Positions 42,362-53,262 of a stretch of DNA of 64,000 nucleotides are shown here, piece by piece. The stretch is from Craterostigma plantagineum (taxonomy: Eukaryota; Streptophyta; Magnoliopsida; Lamiales; Linderniaceae). Numbering within the stretch: the stretch's first letter is position 1; every line of letters begins with the position of its first letter. A program made the position numbers and the translations under genes. The DNA lies in the NCBI GenBank assembly GCA_027422505.1, contig JAPQWV010001369.1:29001-93000 (forward strand), in the 5' to 3' direction. Under the pieces are notes generated by a model. The model saw nothing but the letters and a program-made list of their open reading frames with translations, was not told the origin of the DNA and ran no database searches.

Positions 42362-43729
42362 ATCTCCCCATTTGTATTCAATTTCCAATATAGCGTGGGT
42401 TATCTTTGTCTTGCAAATGGAAAGAGTCACCGAGTCCTTGAAATCTCCTCTTTAGAAAATCTTCAAGATCACCCGGTTTTCTAGGCATCGGCTTTTACTT
42501 CGAATCTTCCTTTATATTTCTTGTCGCAAATGCCATAAGATGTACGAAGTTCATGCCGGATTTTGAAAAGTTCGCATTCCATTTATCCCGTTAAAAATGC
42601 ACGAAAATCAAAACTCCCCCTATTTGGGTCAACCTTGTGTTGTGATTGGGGAAGCCGATGTGAGGTTTGGAGAGGTGAACACGGTTGGCAACTTCGATCA
42701 TTGATGTAGTGGACATGGTTGGCAACTTTGGTCCTTGATGTAGTGGACACGGCTGGCAACTTCAGTCCTTGATGATGCTTGAATCATGTGTCGTTCTATC
42801 CTCGGTCCTTTCTTCTTCTTCTGGAAGCTAGGGGCTTGAGAAAGTCGAGGAGATGGCTCGGGGTTTAGCCATCTTCTCCGTTTCGCCGGATTCGTCTTCT
42901 CCGAATGGAAGTTGTCTGGTTCGGCCTCGAAGAAGCGTCTCTAGTTCCAGAAGAAGGTAGGCCGTCTCTTTCTTTGATTTTTTTAAGTTGTACCGAGCTT
43001 CCTTTGAATGTGGCGTTGTGAGAGAGCCCGGTTTCAGAGTGGTACGCATGGCAGAATTTGGTAGGTGGACCGACCGATTGTGTATGCATGACCCTTCTCC
43101 CCCTCATGGCGAATCGTGTTAATGATTTCGGCATGTTAATTTGGAGGTAGAAAAAGACATACAAAAAGCTCGGTGTGGGTGACGGAGCCACAAAGGCAAT
43201 CCGTCGAAATGAGTACCGAGGCCATATAGGCGTCCCGTTGACATCAACTAGGAGCAAATCTCGTAGAAGATGGCCGAAACCGTTGTTGCTTTGATGTTGC
43301 AACGGCCGGACTTCTTTCCGATCCTCGAAAAATGTATTTTAAAAGGAACATGTCTACGGAAGTTCTAACGTAATCACAAAGATTAGGTGTATTAAAAGGT
43401 GTATGTGTCCTAAAAATTTGAAAATTTTGGGAAGTGAGGACACAATAGACGCGAGTGATCAATAAAAGTGTGGTATGGGGTGAAATACCACTTAGTTCAA
43501 TATCTCCCGTTCCGGGTGAAACGGTGATAGCGTACGTGGTTCCCCGTGATTTATGAAACACCTATCTTTTAAGAGATAGACGAGTGGGTAAGGCTCGGTT
43601 GTGCATGTGTCGTTGGACCTGGTGCGACGACTTCTACCCGAGAGCTAATAAAAATTAACACTTGTTCCTATGGGGGTTGGGTCCGAAAATTATGTGAGAT
43701 AAGGGACTTATGTTTCTTCGAAGATTTCC
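42362..43729 (-). other. Copia-derived non-coding sequence, copy 2
   Basis: Duplicate of 11097-12449, including the three 34-bp repeats near 42673-42770. Longer minus-strand frames survive here (42865-43302, 43244-43561) because copy 1 lost single bases, but I recognise no domain. Similarity to copy 1 ends at 43729. Confidence 0.4.
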
Positions 43730-44640
43730 AAGGCATCATCGAATTAGTCTTGCTTGGTGTGTTCGGATGATGAGAAAATAGTTGAAAGTTGAATCGTCTC
43801 AAATGCTCGAACTCGTTCCGGGGTTAGGATCAAGTCGGATTTGACTGAACCATAGAACATGAAATCTGTGCCTCTGGGATACGCGATAAGTGTTGCTCTA
43901 GTTGAATTAGCAGGCCTAAGCTAGTCGATGAAAATCCGGAGCATTTGATCTTCATTATAATCGTCATCTTCGCCTTTGGAAATTTTTTTCCGTTTGAATG
44001 CTCGAGATTCTTCGTGATATGTCCATCTTTGGATGTGGTAGCATTTCTTTTGTTTCTTTTCTTTTATTTTTTCTGTTTGTTTTTGTTTTTTTTTTGTTGT
44101 TTTTTTTGTTTTACTTTCTTTTTTTTTTTTTGAATCATCATCAACAAATAGTAAAAATCAAAGATTGGTCTCACAAAATTGAACTTTGTAACTATACAAT
44201 CTAGAGAAAACAACAATATGAAAGCATATAAATAATCCGAGGCAATTTTTTTACCTCTTTCTTTTTCGTTTTTTTGTTTTTTATATATATATATGTATAT
44301 ACACGTGCATATTATTAGTATACTAGTATTATATTTATATCTCCCAAATATTCTTCGAAAATAAATTTTCTCCCCCTAGAAATTTGCGTAGTTAGCGTGA
44401 CGAATATATCTCATTCCCTTAAATTGCTCGTCATAAGTTTTTCCCCGTCAAGATAAAATTTGTGCTTCCAAGAAAAATATAAAGGTTGCTTCTCATTACA
44501 TAACGAGTAGCTCCCCCTCAATTAAAGCTCATTTGAAAATATTAATCAAAAAATATATTTATCTTTTCCGTTCGTAATATGCATTTGAAAATTTTAAAAC
44601 CATTTAAAATAGTATTTATTTGCAAAGCTTTGAAAGAAAA
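43730..44640 (-). other. Copia gag-like remnant and T-rich low-complexity DNA
   Basis: Minus-strand translation of 43730-44060 gives a degenerate CYHIQRWTYHEE knuckle followed by acidic DDDYNEDQMLRIFID, as in the copia gag-protease junction. 44046-44132 is nearly pure T with scattered G/C on the plus strand. 44280-44300 is TA-rich. No intact gene. Confidence 0.4.
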
Positions 44641-45495
44641 TAGGTATTTTATTTTCAATCGAGAAAAGGAGGGGGAGAAAACGAAAAGAAAAGATGACAA
44701 AAGAAGGTGGAAAACACACACGAGGAATGCTCAACGCACAAAATCTTGCTGTGAACTTCTCCGACGATAATCTCGTACACTCGTCAGAACGGCTGGAAAA
44801 AAGAGCACCACGAAGTGAACTTCTCCAACGAGAATCCAGTCTTATATCGAGACAACGAGAAGAGGAACGCGGCCTTGGGTTCGAATTCCACAACTGCAAA
44901 CTTCTGCAAATCGATAATCTCTGAAACCTCACTAGGGATTAAGAGAAAAGGAGCGCTGTATCGGCCCTAGAACGAACAAGAAGATCTTCACCTTAGATAA
45001 TCTCTCAGCCTCGTAGAGAAGCGAAGCTTCAGCTTGAGCAAGTGCAGACTGAGTCAAAGAAAAATCGTTAAAGGATGAGAAAGATAAACAATAAGAAGAA
45101 AAACGGCAAAAAGGAGGAGAACCACAAAGAAAAAGAAGAAGATATTCCAAAATCTATCCTTCCCTTCTTAGTCAGAGTCAAATTAAAACCTTTCACAGTC
45201 TCTATGATTCCATATCGACGATCTTCTGCAAAGGTGAAATGATTAAAAACGCCTCGATCACAGGTAAATTGACTTAAGATTGCTTGTGTTGACTAGAGTG
45301 ATATAAATATAATCATCCCAAGGTAAAAATAATCGAGTGCTAGAGTGAACCCAGTGAGAGTTGTCGAAATGGATCATTCTATGAACTTAGGGCTCTTTTG
45401 TTTGACGACATGACTTGACGGTATGTTATCTTTTCAAGTGTCTTGTGAAGTTTTAGGAGTGACAATGATCATATCAAAATAATCTGCCCACATAC
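44641..45495. other. SIRE-like copia non-coding remnant, left flank of a copia insertion
   Basis: Contains GAGGGGGAGAAAACG (44667) and a stretch (44757-45000) resembling 27396-27640. I see no coding domain. GGTTCGAATTCC at 44879 looks like a Pol III B box but has no partner A box. Confidence 0.4.
45491..45495. repeat. Target-site duplication CATAC, left
   Basis: CATAC precedes the LTR start TGTTAGGGAG and matches 53258-53262. Confidence 0.92.
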
Positions 45496-47010
45496 TGTTA
45501 GGGAGTGTGCCCTCGGAATGCCATACGAGGATTAGGAATAGTATAGGGCGCACAATGATGTATGGGTCGATAGACAATTTTACTGTATATACTGTTAAAA
45601 TAAAGTAGTGAATATTATTTTCATTATAATAAAGGCATTATTATTTATTTATCGAATTTAAAGTCTGCTTGGCATCTGGCGGTGCGATAAATAATAACAC
45701 CCAAATGTTTGAGTTGGACGTCTGATTCTCGTGGGGACGAGGAGGAGACACCGGACGGTCCTTATCTCAGCATTAAATAAAAAGTCCGTAAGTCTAAGGA
45801 TTCTAGGTGGGTGGCTAGATATCCGAATATGATTTATTCATTGACGACCACATAGTATCGGTAGTGTCACCGATTACCTGAGAGGTTGTGGGTCGTGATG
45901 GAGATATCGGTGATCGAGAGATCGCGTATTCGGACATTCGGCTCGTATTCGTCTTGATCACATGACTAGGATGTTGTCAATGATTGAACGAATGACTATA
46001 GCAGCCTCAGACCGATAGGGTCACTGACGGATTTGCTTTCGCGATTTCGGGTTGTCGCTAGTTGGCTAGGTCCGCAAGTGTTCGGAAATGGGACACGGGC
46101 CAGCGACGAAACGCAACTGACTTTACGGAGGTGATTGCCGGGCTTTGACTGCTATTGGGATTCACTGCCTATATTCGTATAGGTTAACGTCCTATGAGGT
46201 AATTGGAGAACGACGATTGTAAAGCCTTCGGCCGAAGCTTGGAAAGCTCGCTCGTATTAGATACGGAGCGGAGTTTAAATAATCGGTTGGGTCTCGATTA
46301 TAACATAGTGTTAGGTTAGTGAGTTTGACATTTACATGGCTCTCACCTAACCGGGACGCAAGTGAAAGGCGTAAGAGTTATTTAAATGTATACACTATAG
46401 TCGGTTCGCCCGAATTTCGATTAGATCAAAATTCGTTCTCAACTGGGATCTGTTCGGTACCGCGGGATTAGCTAGGCGAATACCGGGACTCGCGATTCCT
46501 CCCGTGCCATTGAGACGGACCTAGAGAGTCGCGCTTAAAAATGGTAATGAACTTGAACGAAAACGGCGGGCTTTTCTCTGGAACCTAACGAATGGATTCG
46601 TTGAGGTAGTGGCATAGTTGACACGAGGTGTCGATAATTTAGTAGTTAATTCCGGTGACGATCACGGAATAATAGGACTTGAGATTGTCTTAAGTGCTTA
46701 ATTAATTAACTAAATGAGGCTCAATTGTGATTAAAAAATTAGATTGGATTTAATTATTTTATTACTTAAAATTGAGGGACTAAATTGAGAAATTAGAAAC
46801 CTCATGGGCTTAAATGAAATATTTGCATGTTGACTTGGTCTTGGACATGTGTATAATTCCTAGCTTGCCACATTGGATGAGGTGGCTTGTGAGTCATACT
46901 CTTGGCTTTCTTGAGAGCATGACAAGTATTATTGAATAATAATAAGATAACCCTAAGTGGACTTTTACTACATGAATGATATGACACCTCACTTGATTTT
47001 TTATGCAAAA

Positions 47011-47020
47011 ATAATATATA
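47011..47020 (+). promoter_or_regulatory. Putative LTR TATA box
   Basis: AATATATAGAAC is followed by the purine-poor GCATGCAACGTG; conserved in the 3' LTR near 52337. About 910 bp before the LTR end. The transcription start is not visible directly. Confidence 0.35.
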
Positions 47021-47317
47021 GAACAAGCATGCAACGTGAGTTGTTTTTCCAAGCCAAGTACTTGGCCACTTTGCTCTCAATAACTAATAGCTAAAGAGTA
47101 AGAAAGAGTGTACTTGGTACTTCTTAAGCCACTTAATTCTAGCCACGGGATCGTTCGACGAAGCCCGACGCCCGAACCGAGCTGCGTCTAGCCATCGGGA
47201 GCAGTCTCGGAGGTTCGATCAAGGACATACCGCGTGACGATCTAGCCCGGAGGCCCCGGAATCAGACTAGGCACTGCGACGCTCATCCGAGGTGTAATCA
47301 CGTACGCCGAAGGTATA

Positions 47318-47685
47318 TTTCGAACCCTACTGATTTGATATTACGAAAAATACCAAACGACCTCGGAATGATTCAAAAAACCCCTCGTTACGATCATTGG
47401 GAAGTGTAGAATCAATCTGGAAAATTTGGTATTGATTGGAAATCATTTCGGTTGTCAAACTGTCGAAAGACGGCAGACTGCCGCTTTAGTCGAATTGACA
47501 ATTTCGAACCACTGATTTGATTTTGTGAAAAATACCAAACGACATCGGAATGATTCGAAGACCCCTCGTTACGATCGCTGGGAAGTGTAGAATCAATCTG
47601 GAAAATTTGGTATCGATCGAAATCGTTTCGGTCGCCAAATAGTCGAAACATTGTTGGCTGCCGCTTTGTTCGAACTAGTTTGGAA
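47318..47685 (+). repeat. Two tandem 184-bp units in the copia LTR
   Basis: Each unit begins TTTCGAACC..ACTGATTTGAT and contains GAAAAATACCAAACGAC, CCCCTCGTTACGATC, GGAAGTGTAGAATCAATCTGG and GCCGCTTT. Units start at 47318 and 47502. The 3' LTR has the same pair starting at about 52645 and 52828. Confidence 0.85.
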
Positions 47686-47931
47686 CGAAATTATTAATTA
47701 GACTAAATTTGTAATAAATTCGAATTTAGGAAATTCGAATTAGACGTGGTCTCCTGAGGCTCAGGGCAGTACCTTGAGCCCTCGGGAGAAGCCGAAGGGC
47801 GTAAGGTCGAATTTAGATGTTGAAAATCGAAAATTCGGCACCCTACGCCGCTCGATTCAAAACGCGCTTCCGCTATCGCCACGTTGAGATGTTCGGGGGC
47901 CGGCGTCGATTAATCGGGCCTACCCCAACAG

Positions 47932-47943
47932 TGGTATCAGATC
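47932..47943 (+). promoter_or_regulatory. Copia primer-binding site
   Basis: TGGTATCAGATC directly follows the LTR end; it matches initiator tRNA-Met except near its 3' edge. Confidence 0.85.
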
Positions 47944-49021
47944 TAAGGCTCATGCATGGTTCGACCGAAGGCCTCGAAGCCGACGTGGCGAACGAACGGT
48001 CGACGTAGTTTGGAAACTATCGTCGCTCGTGACGTCGGTCGGGCACCCGCGTCAAAATTCTGTGTTGCATGTTTATGTGGGACATTTACGCGGGCTTAGG
48101 TTCTAACCGGGTTATTTGTTTAAGGGCCGTTTGCTGCCCCCCGGAATGTACATGGATTACGGGTTGTTCGGGAAATAATTCCCCCCGTGTTGTATCTTTT
48201 CGCTTTATTAGATAAGTTAGAAAAATGGCGGCCGTTCGATGCAAGGCGAGATTGAAGGGTCGACGACCCGCGTGACGACGAGTCGACGTTTGAGATTAAA
48301 GACCCGGTCGTTTTACGACCCATGTAATAGGACCAGTTTAGAAATAGCCCGCGCATTTGTCCATTTAAATTGCTTTCCTAGGGTTAGGAATTTAATTAAC
48401 GCATTTATGTGCTCGTGCTTAATTTTATTTGCTATGAGAATACAAACTCCCATAAAATACTAAGTGAGTAAAGGGATTGGATGCCCTGTCTTCTATCAAG
48501 CTCGGTTAAGTTGTTACGAAACCTAAATGCAAGGTTTGGTTCCGGGTATGCCGGCGCCTTGCATTTGTTTCGTTTCGGTTTGCTCGTGTGCGTTAGCGCT
48601 GCTCGCCAAGACCACACTGTGCGGTAAAACGTACGGTTCAAGTGTGCGGTTTTGAGCAAAGTTGATAGGTCGCACTTAGACAGTCATACCGCCTTGTTCC
48701 GGATTTACCGGCGGGGGTCCCTGACTGAGACAAAGATAGTTGAGACATTCGACGAGGTCGGATTCGTGCGGAGCACGACTTCGTGGGACGCTGCAAACCA
48801 ATAAAACGACAGAGGTTGAGGTTTGCATCCGCCCACGGGGACGTCAACTCCACTATCGAAGTTATCAACGAAACTTCCAAAACATCCAATGGGAGAAAAT
48901 GGAGTTTATGAAAAGATAGTGGGAGTCAAATGGAATAGAAGTCCTTGTTCGCGTTTGATGATCTATACAATCAACTTAATTGGCCTTTTATTTTCTGCAG
49001 CATTTTCTCTCAGTGTAAGTT
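47944..49021 (+). other. Copia leader, no gene
   Basis: About 1.08 kb between primer site and the gag start. Short frames occur on both strands but none resembles a protein. Sequence just before the start codon (TTCTCTCAGTGTAAGTTATG) looks splice-site-like, which I cannot test. Confidence 0.5.
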
Positions 49022-49857
49022 ATGTCTACCGCTTTAAACATACTACTCAAGGAGAATAGGTTGACTGGGTCAAACTATTCAGACTGGCTTCGCAACCTGA
49101 GGATTTTCCTTCAGATTGAGAACCTAGTGTATATCCTTGACTCCGAGTTGCCGCCGGCCCCAGGGGCGCGGGCAACCGAGCAGGCTCGTGCCGCTTATGA
49201 CAAGCGACTGCGCGACGAGCAGCTCGTAAAGGCACATGTCCTCGATCGATGAGTAACACGCTGCCGCGTAGTCATGAGGGTATGGCTGACGCTCGAGCGA
49301 TGGTTCAGCATCTGAAAGAGCTTTACGGTGAGACGTCTAGGACAGCTCGCTATGCGGCTTCGTCGCAGCTCTTCAGATCGAGGATGTCTGAGGGTGAGAA
49401 CGGTGGCGAACATGTTATGAACATGATCACCATGATCGAGAGATTGGAGACTCTCAATTTCCGATTTGATCGGGAATTACAAAACGATCTCATCTTGCAG
49501 TCTCTGCCTTCGTCCTTCAATGCGTTCATAGTGAACTAGCATCTGAACGACATGACGCTGACGCTTCCTGATCTGATGAATCAGTTAGCAACGGTGCAAG
49601 GTCAGATGAAGAGGGCAAAGCAGACTGCACTTGTCGCCACCTCTTCGAAGCCCCAGAAAGGCAAAAAGAAGAAGGGCAACAAGCTCAAGCCAACAGGGAA
49701 GGTTTCTAAGAAGAACAAATCTTCTGGGAAATCGAAGCAGACCGGTGTAAAGCCGACGGATAGGTGTCTGCATTGCGGTGCGCTGGGCCACTGGAAGCGG
49801 GACTGTCCGAAGCTCAAGGTGAGCAGGCTGCGTCAGGTAAGGAACTTAATGTTTTAG
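49022..49857 (+). pseudogene. gag: Copia Gag, frameshifted
   Basis: Starts MSTALNILLKENRLTGSNYS at 49022. The first frame covers SDWLRNLRIFLQIENLVYIL and ends at a stop at 49250 through a one-base loss (the next frame resumes MSNTLPRSHEGMADARAMVQ). An amber stop at about 49537 (Asn-stop-His) interrupts the second. Then LPDLMNQLATVQGQMKRAKQ, a Lys-rich linker and a canonical knuckle CLHCGALGHWKRDC (about 49768-49809). Length and order fit copia Gag. Confidence 0.9.
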
Positions 49858-50240
49858 AAACAGTTTGTTCATCATCTGTATACTCTACTTCCTGGATATT
49901 GGATTCGGGAGCTAATACTCACATTTGTGTGTCCACGCAGGGTCTGGGACCAGTAGAGCGCTTGGGGAGCGGGAGATCGAGGTTAGAGTGGGAAGCGGGG
50001 ATAGTCTCTCGGCAAGCCACGTCGGATCAAGATCTCTTGTTTTGTTATCTGGGCATGTGTTGCGTTTGTACGATTGTCTTGTACTCCCGAGGGGTTTTAA
50101 GAACATCGTCTCCATTCCTGTTTTGAGCAGGAATGGTTATGTATTTAACTTTAATAAAATACATGCCACATTATGTATCGAAACAAAAATGTTGGCAACG
50201 CGACACTGTTTAATGGTTTGTACTACTTAAACACCCAGAA
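49858..50240 (+). pseudogene. Copia protease, frameshifted
   Basis: SWILDSGANTHIC (about 49892-49930) holds the catalytic DSGA. The middle shifts frame (EIEVRVGSGDSLSASHVGSR, then LPRGFKNIVSIPVLSRNGYV) before the pre-integrase region. At least two frameshifts. Confidence 0.85.
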
Positions 50241-51297
50241 CGACGTATCTGTGAATACTGTCACAAACAAACGAAAGTCAGGAATAAATGCGAGGTACCT
50301 GTGGCATCTTCGATCAGGGCATATTGGAGAACGCAAAATCCATGAGTTAGAGAAAAACGGGATTTTGAAACCGTTGGGATCAGATCCCTATCCGACTTGT
50401 GAGTCGTGCCTCCAAGGTAAATGACCCGATCACCCTTCACCGGGACATTTAATAAAGCCACGGAAATTCTCGGTTTAATTCACACGGACGTTTGCGGGCC
50501 ATTCAATGTGAAGGCTCGGGGTGACTTCCACTATTTTATTACCTTCACGGATGATCACAGTCGTTACGGACTCGTGTATCTGCTGAGGTATAAAGCTGAT
50601 GCACTTGAAAGGTTCAAGGAGTATAAGGCTTTGGTGAAAAACAAACGTCGAAACTCATTAAAGCCATTCGATCGGATCGATGAGGCGAGTACATGAGTAT
50701 CGAGTTTGACCAGTTCTTGAAGGAGAATGGTATATTATCACATATGACTCCGCCCGGCACGCCACAATTGAATGGCGTGGCCGAACGTAGAAACCGAACT
50801 TTATTAGATATGGTTCGTTCTATGTTAAGCTATACAGATTTGCCGATGTCATTGTGGGGATACGCGCTTTTGACAGCGGCTTATACCATAAACCGGTGTC
50901 CCTCGAAGTCTGTTAACGGCATTCCGTATGAGATATGGACTGACCGTTTACCCAGCTTATCACATATTAGGATTGGGGTTGCCCGGCCTATGTGAAAAAG
51001 TTGAAGCAGACAAATTGGAGTCTAGGTCTCTGAAAGGTCGTTTCATAGGTTACCCTGAAAACTCAATGGGGTACCTATTCTACTTTCACGATGATCAGAG
51101 GATCGTTGTGGGCCTACACGCACATTTTCTCGAGGAAGAGTTCATTCGAGATTGTGGCGTTGGCCGAGAGGTCACTCTCGAGGATCAGTCGACCGAAACG
51201 CCCTCACATGATTTGGAATTGGATGGTCCGAGTGAAGCATCTTGCGACGATCTGAAAGGGTGCCACGCCAACCAGAGCGGTATGGCATGTCACACGG
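50173..51297 (+). pseudogene. Copia integrase, frameshifted
   Basis: Pre-integrase zinc motif: LWHLRSGHIGERKI then CESCLQGK (His-His-Cys-Cys). The core has ILGLIHTDVCGPF (first Asp, about 50470-50500), FITFTDDHSRYGLVYLL (second Asp, about 50535-50580) and PPGTPQLNGVAERRNRTLLD (catalytic Glu, about 50750-50810). The C-terminal part has SLKGRFIGYPENSMGYLFYF and FLEEEFI. One-base losses near 50422, 50690 and 50980 break the frame. The reading ends at the deletion joint at 51297 and RT is absent. Confidence 0.9.
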
Positions 51298-53257
51298 TGT
51301 TGTCAATGATTGAATGAATGACTATAGCAGCCTCAGACCGATAGGGTCACTGACGGATTAGCTTTCGCGATTTCGGGTTGTCGATAGTTGGCTAGGTCCG
51401 CAAGTGTTCGAAATGGGACACGGGCCAGCGACGAAACGCAACTGACTTTACGGAGGTGATTGCCGGGCTTTGACTGCTATTGGGATTCACTGCCTATATT
51501 CGTATAGGTTAACGTCCTATGAGGTAATTGGAGAACGACGATTGTAAAGCCTTCGGCCGAAGCTTGGAAAGCTCGCTCGTATTAGATACGGAGCGGAGTT
51601 TAAAATAATCGGTTGGGTCTCGATTATAACATAGTGTTAGGTTAGTGAGTTTGACATTTACATGGCTCTCACCTAACCGGGACGCAAGTGAAAGGCGTAA
51701 GAGTTATTTAAATGTATACACTATAGTCGGTTCGCCCGAATTTCGATTAGATCAAAATTCGTTCTCAACTGGGATCTGTTCGGTACCGCGGGATTGGCTA
51801 GGCGAATACCGGGACTCGCGGATTCCTCCCGTGCCAGTTGAGACGGACCTAGAGAGTCGCGCTTAAAATGGTAATGAACTTGAACGAAAACGGCGGGCTT
51901 TTCTCTGGAACCTAACGAATGGGATTCGTTGAGGTAGTGGCATAGTTGACACGAGGTGTCGATAATTTAGTTAAATTCCGGTGACGGTCACGGGAATAAT
52001 TAGGACTTGAGATTGTCTTAAGTGCTTAATTAATTAACTAAATGAGGCTCAATTGTGATTCAAATAATTAGATTGGATTTAATTATTTTATTACTTAAAA
52101 TTGAGGGACTAAATTGAGAAATTAGAACCTCATGGGCTTAAATGAAATATTTGCATGTTGACTTGGTCTTGGACATGTGTATAATTCCTAGCTTGCCACA
52201 TTGGATGAGGTGGCTTGTGAGTCATACTCTTGGCTTTGTTGAGAGCATGACAAGTATTATTGAATAATAATAAAATAACCCTAAGTGGACTTTTACTACA
52301 TGAATGATATGACACCTCACTTGATTTTTATGCAAAAATATATATAGAACAAGCATGCAACGTGAGTTGTTTTTCCAAGCCAAGTACTTGGCCACTTTGC
52401 TCTCAATAACTAATAGCTAAAGAGTAAGAAAGAGTGTACTTGGTACTTCTTAAGCCACTTAATTCTAGCCACGGGATCGTTCGACGAAGCCCGACGCCCG
52501 AACCGAGCTGCGTCTAGCCATCGGGAGCAGTCTCGGAGGTTCGATCAAGGACATACCGGCGTGACGATCTAGCCGGAGGCCCCGGGAATCAGACTAGGCA
52601 CTGCGACGCTCATCCGAGGTGTAATCACGTACGCCGAAGGTATATTTCGAACCCTACTGATTTGTATTACGAAAAATACAGACGACCTCGGAATGATTCG
52701 AAAAACCCCTCGTTACGATCGTTGGGAAGTGTAGAATCAATCTGGAAAATTGGTATTGATTGGAAATCATTTCGGTTGTCAAACTGTCGAAAGACGGCAG
52801 ACTGCCGCTTTAGTCGAATTGACAATTTTCGAACCACTGATTTGATTTTGTGAAAAATACCAAACGACATCGGAATGATTCGAAAGACCCCTCGTTACGA
52901 TCGTTGGGAAGTGTAGAATCAATATAGAAAATTTGGTATCGATCGGAAATCGTTTCGGTCGCCAAATAGTCGAAACACTGTCGGCTGCCGCTTTGTTCGA
53001 ACTAGTTTGGAACGAAATTATTAATTAGACTAAATTTGTAATAAATTCGAATTTAGCAAATTCGAATTAGACGTGGTCTCCTGAGGCTCAGGGCAGTACC
53101 TTGAGCCCTCGGGAGAAGCCGAAGGGCGTAAGGTCGAATTTAGATGTTGAAAATCGAAAATTCGGCACCCTACGCCGCTCGGTTCAAAACGCGCTTCCGC
53201 TATCGCCACGTTGAGCTGTTCGGGGGCCGGCGTCGATTAATCGGGCCTACCCCAACA
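51298..53257 (+). repeat. 3' LTR of the copia element, first 476 bp missing
   Basis: Matches 45972-47930 with few differences and ends CCTACCCCAACA at 53257. The joint (CACGGTGTTGTCAATG versus AGGATGTTGTCAATG in the 5' LTR) has little microhomology. Confidence 0.92.
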
Positions 53258-53262
53258 CATAC
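53258..53262. repeat. Target-site duplication CATAC, right
   Basis: Pairs with 45491-45495. Confidence 0.92.

Larger units (their letters stand above)
45496..47930 (+). repeat. 5' LTR of the copia element (2435 bp)
   Basis: Ends TGTTAGGGAGTG and CTACCCCAACA. A TATA candidate (AATATATAGA) lies near 47011-47020. Bases 47318-47685 are a tandem duplication of 184 bp. The 3' LTR copy matches 45972-47930. Confidence 0.92.
45496..53257 (+). mobile_element. Ty1/copia element lacking RT and RNase H, with partial 3' LTR
   Basis: Plus-strand order: 5' LTR 45496-47930, primer site 47932-47943, long leader, gag 49022-49857, protease, integrase to about 51297, then directly the 3' LTR from its base 477 onward (51298-53257). 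One internal deletion removed RT, RNase H, the polypurine tract and the first 476 bp of the 3' LTR. The 5-bp duplication CATAC flanks it. The gag-pol frame also carries point stops and frameshifts. Confidence 0.92.

Noticed and set aside
43945..44133. Phe-rich putative membrane peptide
   Set aside because: It is a translation of a T-rich low-complexity tract.
44865..44890. Pol III B-box-like GGTTCGAATTCC suggesting a tRNA or SINE
   Set aside because: No A box lies 30-60 bp upstream and no cloverleaf can be drawn. The relative at 27523 reads GGTTCAAATTCC inside the same copia-like remnant.
49002..49021. Intron acceptor or donor (TCTCAGTGTAAGT) before the copia gag start
   Set aside because: The motif is short, and without transcripts a splice site in a retroelement leader cannot be supported.
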